A DNA stretch of 49,801 bases, from the NCBI GenBank assembly GCA_012798535.1, contig JAAZMZ010000030.1, positions 1 through 49,801 on the forward strand, given 5' to 3'. The position numbers and the translations under genes are program-made. The DNA is from Leptolinea sp. (GTDB lineage Bacteria; Chloroflexota; Anaerolineae; Anaerolineales; Anaerolineaceae). A model generated the notes under the pieces. The model made no database searches, was not told the DNA's origin, and saw nothing but the letters and a program-made list of their open reading frames with translations. This document shows, in pieces, positions 42,761 to 49,801 of the stretch; the stretch's first letter is position 1, and each line of letters begins with the position of its first letter.

Positions 42761-44242
42761 ATGGAAATAATGACTTTCTTATCAAGCCTTCTTCGGGGTG
42801 GGTTTGGCAATCTGGCGGCTTACCTGGCTGCGCATGTCTTATTATGTCTGGTACCTGCTTTTTACATTGCCGGTGCTATGACTGCATTAATCCCAAAAGA
42901 GAGCGTGACACGTTTTTTGGGGCGTAACACTCCCAAATTCATATCCTATCCTGCTGCCGCATTGGCCGGTTCGGTTCTGGCTGTATGCTCCTGTACCATC
43001 GTGCCTCTCTTTGCTGGTATTTATAAAAAGGGCGCCGGTCTTGGTCCAGCCATTACATTTCTATTCTTTGCACCAGCTGCAAATATACTGGCACTGGTTT
43101 ACACGGGTGGAGTGATTGGTGCAGACCTGGCTTTTGCGCGGCTGTTCCTCTCACTGGTCTTTGGCATAGGTATTGGCCTGATCATGGCACTTATTTTCAG
43201 CCGTTCAGATATAGCCCATGATAAAGCCACAGACGAAACATTTGCCGGTCAACAAAAACAGGGGATGAAATCTTATGCATTGGCTTTCTTGCTGATATTA
43301 GTTGCTTTATTGCTTTCTGGAACACTTAAAATTGGTCTTCTCACCAACTCGTACGCCCGGGCAACCATTCCAGTTTCAGGAATAGATAGTTTCCAAAATT
43401 TCTTGTTTCAACTTGTCCCATATGATGCCGCCAAAGGTGAAGAAGGCGTAACGGCTCAAGGCGCTTTTCTCATCGGGTTACTCGTGTTGATAGGAATTTC
43501 TTCATGGAAGGGGATTGAAAATATCCACTCAGGTTTCAATCGTTGGACATGGACTGCCATGATATTAGTTGGTCTGACTTTACTCACGGCTGCACTGGGT
43601 ATGCAACCACATGCCGGTGGACTGGATATTTTTTTCACAGGAAAATTCTTCGGCGTACTTCTGGCACTGGCTGTTTTGGGATGGTTGCTGCGCAAGAAAT
43701 TAAATGAAGACGAACAACGAGATTTCTTATGGGAATCCTGGCGCTTCGTGAAGCAAATCTTTCCGTTGCTGGTGGTGGGAGTCTTTACTGTTGGTGTGAT
43801 CCGTGTTCTCATCCGCCCGGAGTGGATTGAAGCAATGGCGGGAAGCAATACCCTGTTGGGAAACTTGGCGGGAGTAATCTTCGGTGTATTTATGTACTTC
43901 CCTACTTTAGTGGAAGTTCCAATTGCCAACATGTTCCTGAGCCTGGGGATGCATCGCGGTCCATTACTGGCCTACTTGATGGCTGATCCAGAACTAAGCC
44001 TCCAGAGCATATTGATCACCGCGACAATTATTGGGAAGCTTAAAGCCTGGATTTATGTATTTTGGGTTGCCCTGTTTAGCACGTTGGCCGGATTGATCTA
44101 TGGTGCCTGGATAGATGGAACAAGCCTGTGGATTTTAGTCCTGTATTTGGCCATCTTTATCGCTTCTCTGGCAATTGTGCTGTCTGCTGTGAGTCGTCGT
44201 AACCAGGCTCAGATAATTAACCAGAGTACGTCTGCTGAATAA
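42761..44242 (+). CDS. Second DUF318/ArsP-type permease
   Basis: The 493-residue membrane protein has about 12 helices. The family motif SVLAVCSCTIVPLFAGIYKKG (Cys76, Cys78) lies near residue 76 and is followed by FFAPAANILALVY. The second half repeats the fold with VFMYFPTLVEVPIANMFLSLG. ATG at 42761 is behind AGGAGG; a longer frame would start inside the terminator. It is longer than permease 1 and only distantly similar to it, so the two probably have different substrates. It is followed by a DGC-domain gene, a pairing that suggests a shared role in metal or thiol chemistry. Confidence 0.8.
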   Translation: MEIMTFLSSLLRGGFGNLAAYLAAHVLLCLVPAFYIAGAMTALIPKESVTRFLGRNTPKFISYPAAALAGSVLAVCSCTIVPLFAGIYKKGAGLGPAITFLFFAPAANILALVYTGGVIGADLAFARLFLSLVFGIGIGLIMALIFSRSDIAHDKATDETFAGQQKQGMKSYALAFLLILVALLLSGTLKIGLLTNSYARATIPVSGIDSFQNFLFQLVPYDAAKGEEGVTAQGAFLIGLLVLIGISSWKGIENIHSGFNRWTWTAMILVGLTLLTAALGMQPHAGGLDIFFTGKFFGVLLALAVLGWLLRKKLNEDEQRDFLWESWRFVKQIFPLLVVGVFTVGVIRVLIRPEWIEAMAGSNTLLGNLAGVIFGVFMYFPTLVEVPIANMFLSLGMHRGPLLAYLMADPELSLQSILITATIIGKLKAWIYVFWVALFSTLAGLIYGAWIDGTSLWILVLYLAIFIASLAIVLSAVSRRNQAQIINQSTSAE

Positions 44243-44277
44243 TCGCGCCTTTAAATTACTTTATTATGGAAAGAAAA

Positions 44278-44658
44278 ATGACTGAAAACGTTCCTGAAAC
44301 TGCTTTATTTGTTTGCTTTGGAGCCATGTCCAATGTAGGCATGATGACTGGTTTGGCTGCCATTGAAGCTGTAAAAAAGGTTGAACCAGGTAAAGCTGGT
44401 ATTTTTTGCCTGGGTGGTTTGCCAACACAAGCCCCAACGGTGATAGCCAAGACGCAGGCGGTAAAACGGATAGTTACAGTGGATGGATGTCCTCTTAACT
44501 GTTCTCGTAAAATTGTTGAGCAGGCTGGTTTTACACCAACAAAAACAATCAACCTGGTAACAGATTGTGGAATTCAGAAGAAACCAGCTTCGGAATACAA
44601 ACAGGAAGATATGGAACCGGCAATAAAAGCGATTGTGGATACTATTATTGCAGCATAA
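44278..44658 (+). CDS. DGC-domain putative metal-binding protein
   Basis: The 126-residue protein matches the DGC-domain family: CFGAMSNVGMMTGLAAIEAV near the start, IFCLGGLPTQ, and IVTVDGCPLNCSRKIVEQAGF with the DGCPLNC cysteine motif, then DCGI. The conserved cysteines could bind zinc or another soft metal. The family's function is unknown, but it is often found beside ArsR regulators and permeases. I use ATG at 44278 behind GGAAAG; an ATG 12 bases earlier lacks one. Confidence 0.75.
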   Translation: MTENVPETALFVCFGAMSNVGMMTGLAAIEAVKKVEPGKAGIFCLGGLPTQAPTVIAKTQAVKRIVTVDGCPLNCSRKIVEQAGFTPTKTINLVTDCGIQKKPASEYKQEDMEPAIKAIVDTIIAA

Positions 44659-44701
44659 TCTTTAGTTGAATAATTTCCTTGAAAAGTGAGGAATAAAAAT
44701 G

Positions 44702-44763
44702 ATCCGCGAAAGGTGACATTTTGACTTTAGAAATTTTTCATCAGGTCAAATCCTTTCGCGGAT
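44702..44763. other. Long-stem hairpin between the DGC gene and the second arsR
   Basis: ATCCGCGAAAGG (44702-44713) pairs perfectly with CCTTTCGCGGAT (44752-44763), and TGAC/GTCA pair at the next level. The loop is about 38 bases. No T-run follows. It could stabilise the 3' end of the permease-DGC message or be a trimmed terminator. Confidence 0.45.
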
Positions 44764-44912
44764 TAATTATAACTGTTACCCGGAATGCTTGAATTAGTGA
44801 TTTCTGATAACGCATTGCAATTGTACTAATATTTTGGTGATATTCCAACAAAATATAGGATTTTTTCCTTATATATTTATAAATAACATCGCTTATGTTA
44901 TAATTAAAATAA

Positions 44913-44930
44913 TATTCAAACAAATGAATT
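44913..44930. promoter_or_regulatory. ArsR-type operator, site 3
   Basis: TATTCA-N6-TGAATT, again ATTC-N8-GAAT, lies 8 bases after a TATAAT (44899-44904) and 30 bases before the second arsR start. Arms differ by one base, so the palindrome is imperfect. Confidence 0.6.
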
Positions 44931-44960
44931 AGTTTGCGGGTTGATCGGTTTGGAGGAATT

Positions 44961-45299
44961 ATGCAAAGATATAGAACCTCCAGTAAAGAACTAGAAGAAT
45001 TAGCCAGATTCCTGCGTATATTGAGTAATTCATTGAGCTTAGGTATCCTGACATATTTGCTAAAAAAACCAATGTGTGTTTGTGAATTAGTAACCGCATT
45101 AGGTCACAGACAACCTTGTATTTCTCAACATCTAATTCAACTTCGAAAATTAGGTATTGTAAAGAGTCAACGAGACGGTTGGAATCAAAGATATTTCATA
45201 TCGTCAAAAGAGATATCGGATTTCATGAGTTATCTAATAAGTGAATGGCAGTCCAATGGAAATGATCTATGCCAAATTGAGGACTGTGAAAATGAATAA
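44961..45299 (+). CDS. ArsR/SmtB-family repressor, second copy
   Basis: The 112-residue protein is a winged-helix ArsR repressor: LRILSNSLSLGILTYLLKKP, the metal box MCVCELV (Cys39, Cys41) and HRQPCISQHLIQLRKLGIV, with an extra Cys54 in the recognition-helix region and two more at the C-terminus (Cys104, Cys109). ATG 44961 follows GGAGG; an upstream TTG is rejected. It probably controls the TauE-type gene behind it, 126 bases downstream. The Cys54 is not at a usual ligand position and could tune sensing. Confidence 0.85.
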   Translation: MQRYRTSSKELEELARFLRILSNSLSLGILTYLLKKPMCVCELVTALGHRQPCISQHLIQLRKLGIVKSQRDGWNQRYFISSKEISDFMSYLISEWQSNGNDLCQIEDCENE

Positions 45300-45425
45300 T
45301 CGACTGCGACATCTATGTGTATGTTTGAGCAAATGCAAGCTTCCGCCATGTGAGGATTTATCACCCCCTCGATTTGATTTATTTTTAATTATTTAATCCA
45401 AGAACAATAATCAAAGGAGGTTAGA

Positions 45426-46331
45426 ATGAAAAGTTGGCTCAAAACACAGATACCAACTGCGGTGATTTTGGTTGTCATCGCATTAGTGGCCATACTTTAT
45501 TTTGGACTGGGACAAAACACTCTCCCCCAAGGAGTTCCGGAACTAACAGCAGGACGCCTGATTATCTTAATAATTATCGGGTTTTTAGCTGGATTACTGG
45601 GCGGGATCATTGGCACAGGCGGTTGCAGTGTGATGCTACCTGTGCTGCATTTTTGGTTAGGCTATCCGGCTCCAATTGCTGTTGGCACCACCTTGTTTGC
45701 TGTTATTTTTACGGCAATATCTGGTGGGTATGGTCACCTGGTGCGGCATAATTTGGATAAACGCGCTGTTGCCTGGTTGGGAGGAATCGGAATTATCGGT
45801 GTGATCATCGGGTCATGGTTATTCACATTTCTATCTGACCAATCAACTCTCCTGGGCTTGATTCTTGGTCTTTTGTTCTTATGGCCGGCCCTGCGCATGA
45901 TATGGGAAGGAATCCGGCGTTCAGGCCTTCCTCAAAAAGAAGGAAATGCAATTACAGCTTCAGCCACCGGGTTAGGGTCTTTTGGCTTTGTGGTGGGACT
46001 GGCGACTGGTATCGCTGGATTGGGCGGCGGCTACGCTCTTGTTCCAGGATTGATCTATCTATTCGGAGCACCAGTTTACATCACCATGGGAACTTCATTA
46101 GCGACCATGATCCCACTGGCACTGGTTGGGGGTGTGCTGAAACTCGCCGGCGGTTTTGTAGATATGGCAGCCGGTTTGCTTTTAGCTGCCGGTACTGTTG
46201 TCGGAGCACAAGTGGGAGCTGCGATAATCAAGCGGTTCAAACCTACTACCTTGAAGTTGATCTTTGGGATTTACTTCCTTTATGTATCGGCCAAGTTCAT
46301 CACGGCATTTTTTGGTTTGAAGATCTGGTAA
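45426..46331 (+). CDS. TauE/SafE-family anion transporter, second copy
   Basis: The 301-residue membrane protein has about nine helices and the TauE/SafE repeats: GLLGGIIGTGGCSVMLPVLHFWLGYPAPIAVGTTLF and GIAGLGGGYALVPGLIYLFGAPVYITMGTSLA. A membrane-embedded Cys in the first repeat (GTGGCSVM) is unusual for the family and could bear on metalloid or thiol chemistry. AAAGGAGG, five bases from the ATG, is ideal. The second ArsR precedes it and a strong terminator follows. It likely exports a sulfur-containing or metalloid anion; this is inferred from family and context. Confidence 0.86.
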   Translation: MKSWLKTQIPTAVILVVIALVAILYFGLGQNTLPQGVPELTAGRLIILIIIGFLAGLLGGIIGTGGCSVMLPVLHFWLGYPAPIAVGTTLFAVIFTAISGGYGHLVRHNLDKRAVAWLGGIGIIGVIIGSWLFTFLSDQSTLLGLILGLLFLWPALRMIWEGIRRSGLPQKEGNAITASATGLGSFGFVVGLATGIAGLGGGYALVPGLIYLFGAPVYITMGTSLATMIPLALVGGVLKLAGGFVDMAAGLLLAAGTVVGAQVGAAIIKRFKPTTLKLIFGIYFLYVSAKFITAFFGLKIW

Positions 46332-46337
46332 GAAAAA

Positions 46338-46382
46338 AGGGCGGTCCTGAATTATCGCAAGACCGCCCTAAACAATTTTTTT
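46338..46382 (+). terminator. Intrinsic terminator of the second TauE gene
   Basis: AGGGCGGTC (46338-46346) pairs with GACCGCCCT (46361-46369), loop 14, and a run of seven T (46376-46382) follows six bases later. The stem core resembles that of the terminator at 36551. Confidence 0.85.
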
Positions 46383-46467
46383 AAAAAGAAATCTATCTGC
46401 CGCCCCAAAAAACCATTCAAGAACAAAAATAAATTCTATGTAAGACTAATTTTTTTTGAGTATTTCC

Positions 46468-46944
46468 ATGCATACCGCGTCCATAACCAGTCACTATATT
46501 CTAATTGGAAGCGCATTATAAGGTGCTTTGATATTTGGTAAAGCAAAAACTATACCCTGACCGTTGGCAATCTTCTTTGGTGGTCTAGACTCCCTTATAG
46601 CAATTTTCAGAGGATTCGAAGCCCATTTGTTTACTGGAATAACTATAAAACTTATTCTTGCTGTCCTCCTGGGGATAGTCGGTATTGCCATGCTGTTTCC
46701 AGAAAAAGAAGTAGTAAAAGAATCTATTCCCGGGCGATTTGGCTACTGGAATATTCTGGATAAGGATAATAGATATGTGATAAATCTGTTTTTGGCAGTA
46801 CCGTTGACTCTTGCTACTGGATTCTTCTCCGGTATGGTTGGTATTTCCAGAGGATCTTTTTTCGTATCATTATTGGTAGTTGGTTGCGGCGTGCCAATGC
46901 GGATTGCAGTTGGTATTGCGACAGCCATGTTGGCAGCAAGATAG
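46468..46944 (+). pseudogene. Decayed TauE/SafE-type transporter
   Basis: One reading frame of 159 codons from ATG 46468 encodes TauE-like sequence (ITSHYILIGSAL, then GALIFG, then AIFFGGLDSLIAIF, and LATGFFSGMVGISRGSFFVSLLVVGCGVPMRIAVG near the end), but it is broken by two in-frame stops: TAA after about 17 codons and TGA about 15 codons later. The 3' end stops abruptly before the last helices. The first stretch would be the middle of a full-length protein, so the true N-terminus is gone. It is probably a dead copy left by a rearrangement, and it lies between an intact copy and the ACR3 gene. Confidence 0.7.
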
Positions 46945-47031
46945 CACTGAAAACAAAGAGCTGCCAGGTTGATCCCCGATAGCTCTCTGTCCAAAACGAT
47001 CACCAGATATCTAATGTAAGAAGATCTGTTT

Positions 47032-48087
47032 TTACTGGTCTTTGTACAATCTCTTTTGCAGCCAGAAAGCAACATTGACCAGACCAATCATCACCGGAAC
47101 TTCAACAAGGGGGCCGATCACTGCAGCGAAGGCTTCACCTGAGCTCAATCCGAAAACTGCCACGGCAACTGCAATAGCCAGCTCAAAATTATTGGAAGCC
47201 GCGGTGAAGGACAGGGTGGTGGTTTGTTTGTAGTTTGCGCCGATCAATTTGCCGAGCATGAAGCTGACAAGGAACATGACGACGAAATAGAATAATAACG
47301 GGATCGCGATACGAACCACATCCATGGGAATTTGGACAATCAGGTTGCCCTTCAGGCTGAACATGACCACAATTGTGAAAAGCAGCGCAATCAAAGTTAA
47401 TGGTGAAATCTTAGGAATGAAATGCTTGTAATACCACTCCTTGCCTTTCGTGCGGGTTAATACCATGTTTGTTAAGAATCCCGCTATAAAGGGAATACCC
47501 AGATAAATGAAAACCGATTCTGCTATCTGACCGATGCTAACCTGAACTGTCATCCCCTGAAGTCCAAACCAGGTGGGTAGTATAGTTATAAATACATAGG
47601 CGTAGACACTAAAGAAAAGTACCTGGAAAATGCTGTTGAAAGCAACCAGTCCGGCCGCATAATCTGTGTCGCCATTGGCCAGCTCATTCCAAACGATAAC
47701 CATGGCGATACAGCGTGCCAGACCGATCATAATCAGGCCGGCCATATAGGCAGGGTAGTCACGCAAGAAGACAATAGCAAGCAGGAACATCAGAATTGGA
47801 CCGATGATCCAATTTTGAACAAGCGAGAGTCCAAGGACTTTCCAATTGCGAAAAACTTTCCCCAATTCGTCATAATGCACTTTGGCGAGAGGAGGGTACA
47901 TCATCAGAATTAGGCCAATGGCAATCGGAATATTAGTTGTCCCGACTGAAACTGCTTTATTGAAGGATTCCACTCCAGCTGGCATCAAAAAACCCAGTAA
48001 GACCCCCACTGCCATGGCGGCAAATATCCATAGCGTTAAATAGCGGTCTAAGAATGAAAGACGTTTGGTTACACTATGACTTTCCAT
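47032..48087 (-). CDS. acr3: ACR3-type arsenite exporter
   Basis: The 351-residue membrane protein has ten helices of the ACR3 family. [14 protein letters not shown], the signature [19 protein letters not shown] with Cys126 (the conserved arsenite-binding cysteine) and [21 protein letters not shown] near the end are intact. It exports arsenite using the proton gradient. It is 83 bases downstream of the third arsR and on the same strand, so the two form an arsenite-inducible unit. No ArsC, ArsA or ArsM is seen, so the cell would need arsenite rather than arsenate as input, or an arsC elsewhere. Confidence 0.95.
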   Translation of the reverse strand: MESHSVTKRLSFLDRYLTLWIFAAMAVGVLLGFLMPAGVESFNKAVSVGTTNIPIAIGLILMMYPPLAKVHYDELGKVFRNWKVLGLSLVQNWIIGPILMFLLAIVFLRDYPAYMAGLIMIGLARCIAMVIVWNELANGDTDYAAGLVAFNSIFQVLFFSVYAYVFITILPTWFGLQGMTVQVSIGQIAESVFIYLGIPFIAGFLTNMVLTRTKGKEWYYKHFIPKISPLTLIALLFTIVVMFSLKGNLIVQIPMDVVRIAIPLLFYFVVMFLVSFMLGKLIGANYKQTTTLSFTAASNNFELAIAVAVAVFGLSSGEAFAAVIGPLVEVPVMIGLVNVAFWLQKRLYKDQ

Positions 48088-48170
48088 GTTTTTCTCCTAA
48101 TAACGGTTTGGTACTTAACATCGCCCGGGGGCAAGAAACCAGATTTAAAATCAATCCACAATGATTTTTA

Positions 48171-48563
48171 TCAGCATTTACTACCAGGACAAAAATCTGG
48201 ATTACACTGAGGGCATGAACAACCTTGAATTGGTCTGATTTTTAATGAAGAAAATGTTTCGTCATTAATTCCTGATAATTTTCCTGCCTCACGTAAGACA
48301 TCAATTACCTCAGGATGCATAAGGTGATAGAAAATGTTTCTTCCATCTCGGTGCGTACTTACCAATCCGGCTTTTCTAAGTACCATCAGGTGCTGAGAAA
48401 TACTCGCCTGACGCATACCCAGAACGGCTTCAAAATGGCAGACGCAGGCATCCTGTCCTGAAATTACTAGTAAGATTTGAATTCTGGCAGGTTGCCCGAT
48501 CAACGTAAGTAGTTTTGAAACCTGGTCAAAGGTTTGATCTTTTATCAATACATTCGCATGCAT
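48171..48563 (-). CDS. arsR: ArsR-family arsenical repressor, third copy
   Basis: The 130-residue protein (ATG at 48563) has the ArsR winged helix (LLTLIGQPARIQILLVISGQD), the metal box ACVCHFE (Cys40, Cys42), the recognition helix GMRQASISQHLMVLRKAGLV, and a long cysteine-rich tail GCSCPQCNPDFCPGSKC (Cys115, 117, 120, 125, 130). The tail may be a second thiol site. A longer reading frame upstream is rejected: ATG 48563 falls within the operator, at the predicted transcript start, so the message is apparently leaderless. It is directly followed by acr3 and probably represses that unit. Confidence 0.9.
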   Translation of the reverse strand: MHANVLIKDQTFDQVSKLLTLIGQPARIQILLVISGQDACVCHFEAVLGMRQASISQHLMVLRKAGLVSTHRDGRNIFYHLMHPEVIDVLREAGKLSGINDETFSSLKIRPIQGCSCPQCNPDFCPGSKC

Positions 48564-48575
48564 GAATGTATTATA
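48548..48575 (-). promoter_or_regulatory. ArsR-type operator site 4 with -10 box
   Basis: ATACATTC (48548-48555) and GAATGTAT (48564-48571) are perfect arms with eight bases between, again ATTC-N8-GAAT. A minus-strand TATAAT at 48575-48570 overlaps it. The translation start at 48563 sits at the predicted first transcribed base. Confidence 0.75.
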
Positions 48576-48725
48576 AACGAAGGAACAATATTTGGGAATG
48601 GAATTTTTTTCCTGGTATCTAAACAGCAAACAGCAGTAGGTGGGATCGCGTTTGATCCCACCACAAGTCAATTATGAAATCGTCCGAATTAACCGCCTTC
48701 ACCCATTGGCTCAGGGCCGTGATGG

Positions 48726-48817
48726 GCGCATTTCGATGGGTTGAAAGCACCCCGTGGTAGGCAGATTAATTTACATTAGATAGGTAATATTTTCCTCTTT
48801 CAACCCACCCTATGCGC
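48726..48817. repeat. Long two-part inverted repeat in a 340-base gap
   Basis: The region 48672-49014 holds no gene I can support. Within it GCGCAT (48726-48731) and TGGGTTGAAAG (48737-48747) are mirrored by CTTTCAACCCA (48797-48807) and ATGCGC (48812-48817), separated by a loop of about 49 bases. This is either a structured RNA or the relic of a small mobile element. The outer context (CTCA and TGAG) extends it a little more. Confidence 0.5.
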
Positions 48818-49014
48818 TGAGCTATTGTCTTCTCGCTTTTCGGGAAATCCATTGTCAAAAGATCAAAACCCGAGTTTAGTGAAATTTGATACCTGTCTGT
48901 TTCTTCCCACCCGTGAACGGAAAACAAATCCGAATATTCTAAATTTTTTCTTCGGATAACTCTAGAGTTACTGTAATTTTTCTTGTATTATTTGAAGGTA
49001 ACATTTTTCTCATT

Positions 49015-49452
49015 TCAATCAATAACCGTTTCTTCTTCTGAATTTGAAAATTTGGAACTCATCCTTAAGGCTAAAGTAGATAAACTGCTGATAATTGGAT
49101 CTAGATTTTCGGCTATTTCATTATCTAATTTGCCATATTTTCTCAATCCTGATGATTGGGTATCGATTAAATTTGCCCAACTGATGCTCATTTTTGCCAC
49201 AAGAAGGTTGTTTAGCTTCTTATCTTTTGCAGGTAAATCATACATTTTCGAAATATGCTGGATTTCTCTTAGTGCCGAATGAATGATTTCTACAATTTCT
49301 TCTCTATCATCAGGGGTAACATCCAGCTTTTTTGAATACAAAATACCTGAAGATTCAGGGTTATCCAGTAAATCCAGAGCAAGGCGAAGCGTCTCTTCAA
49401 ATTCGAGAAGGGTTACATATAAATGTGTTTTTTGAGCAGGATTTAATGCCAT
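49015..49452 (-). CDS. Hypothetical protein, helical, 145 residues
   Basis: The protein is predicted all-helical and acidic (NPAQKTHLYVTLLEFEETLRLALDLL near the start), without cysteines or motifs I recognise. Its composition fits a real coding gene, but it may be a small regulator or an orphan. No ribosome site is visible. A strong minus-strand terminator ends about 20 bases upstream of the start, so it may be controlled by attenuation or have a promoter in between. Its function is unknown. Confidence 0.5.
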   Translation of the reverse strand: MALNPAQKTHLYVTLLEFEETLRLALDLLDNPESSGILYSKKLDVTPDDREEIVEIIHSALREIQHISKMYDLPAKDKKLNNLLVAKMSISWANLIDTQSSGLRKYGKLDNEIAENLDPIISSLSTLALRMSSKFSNSEEETVID

Positions 49453-49465
49453 AGGAAAATATGTA

Positions 49466-49503
49466 ATAAAAACCTCTATTTGAGAATACTTTTCAAATAG
49501 AGG
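49466..49503 (-). terminator. Minus-strand terminator just upstream of the 145-residue gene
   Basis: On the minus strand an 11-base-pair stem (49503-49493 with 49483-49473, loop 9) is followed by TTTTTATTA. It lies about 20 bases before the start at 49452, close enough to act as an attenuator. No minus-strand gene upstream explains it. Confidence 0.7.
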
Positions 49504-49627
49504 CCATCAGCCTTTTTTGGCGGTTTATTTTGGAGTGAGCCTCATCACTATTCGTATTTTAGCACGAACTAACCTTATATTTAATTAGTTTATGTTATTG
49601 ACTATAACTATTTAGCTGTCACTGGAT

Positions 49628-49801
49628 ATGAGCGAAAAAGTAGACACGAAAAATGTGTTGAACCAGGAATTCAGAGCAGACAGACCTAATGAGAATTAGG
49701 TGGGTGATATCACCTATATCGATACAGCCGAAAGCTGGCTTTATCTGGCATCCATAATGGACCTGTACTCGCACAAGATCGTGGGGTGGTCAATGACAAA
49801 C
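49628..49801 (+). mobile_element. IS3-type transposase fragment (decayed, cut by the window end)
   Basis: The frame [32 protein letters not shown] and [17 protein letters not shown] is the start of the DDE (rve) integrase core of an IS3-family orfB. Relatives read N-x-V-W at the TAG (49697-49699), so a tryptophan codon (TGG) appears to have become a stop. The first catalytic Asp (DITYI) is kept. The rest lies beyond the window. It marks the right end of the metal island and fits acquisition by mobile DNA. Confidence 0.8.

Noticed and set aside
45300..45425. Small ORF between the second arsR and the second TauE gene
   Set aside because: The only frame is 12 codons without a ribosome site.
48564..48671. 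N-terminal extension of the third ArsR by 36 residues
   Set aside because: It would run through the promoter -10 box and the operator, and the ArsR fold starts after it.
1..49801. CRISPR arrays, tRNA and rRNA genes
   Set aside because: I saw no regularly spaced direct repeats and no cloverleaf or rRNA-like conserved stretches on either strand; a covariance search would be needed to be sure about tRNAs.

Overview
The window looks like part of a bacterial chromosome from an anaerobe. Best guess is a Chloroflexota (Anaerolineae-like) organism. This is inference: it rests on the oxygen-sensitive [4Fe-4S] serine dehydratase, the rubredoxin-linked oxidoreductase, several large membrane glycosyltransferase-like proteins, lipoproteins with T/P-rich linkers, and gene-family make-up, not on any marker gene. 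I saw no rRNA or tRNA gene and no CRISPR array.

Layout. 1-20.4 kb is mixed housekeeping and surface functions: a double-rubredoxin NAD(P)H oxidoreductase, a GT39-like membrane transferase, a PAS/HD-GYP c-di-GMP phosphodiesterase, L-serine dehydratase, a methyltransferase, an aldolase/acetyltransferase/Mth938 operon, a secreted clostripain-type protease, a hemolysin III protein, an AlkD-like glycosylase, a DegV protein, a cold-shock protein with a long structured leader, another glycosyltransferase, and an orphan PD-(D/E)XK-like protein of unknown role.

20.4-28.3 kb is a tightly packed minus-strand operon, aroH-aroF-tyrA-aroA-aroE-aroC-aroKB-aroQ. It encodes the whole route from PEP and erythrose-4-P to chorismate, then chorismate mutase and prephenate dehydrogenase. 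pheA lies just upstream. Between pheA and aroH I find a promoter, an unannotated 26-codon leader peptide with a run of Tyr and Phe codons (RYYSYFYFY), and an intrinsic terminator with a convincing alternative antiterminator. This is a complete ribosome-mediated attenuator and the most striking discovery in the window.

28.3-35.6 kb holds pheA, a DoxX protein, a cysteine-rich iron-sulfur protein, small hypotheticals, a DUF6311-like membrane protein and a lipoprotein.

35.8-49.8 kb is a visibly more AT-rich metal/metalloid island. It has three ArsR-type repressors, two ArsP/DUF318-type permeases, a small CxxC thioredoxin-like protein, two TauE/SafE transporters plus a TauE pseudogene, two FmdE-family proteins, a ChrA chromate-type transporter, a CDF zinc-type exporter, a DGC-domain protein and an ACR3 arsenite exporter. 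Four palindromes of the form ATTC-N8-GAAT lie at the arsR genes and at one permease and probably form one ArsR regulon. The window ends inside a decayed IS3-type transposase, which fits acquisition by transfer.
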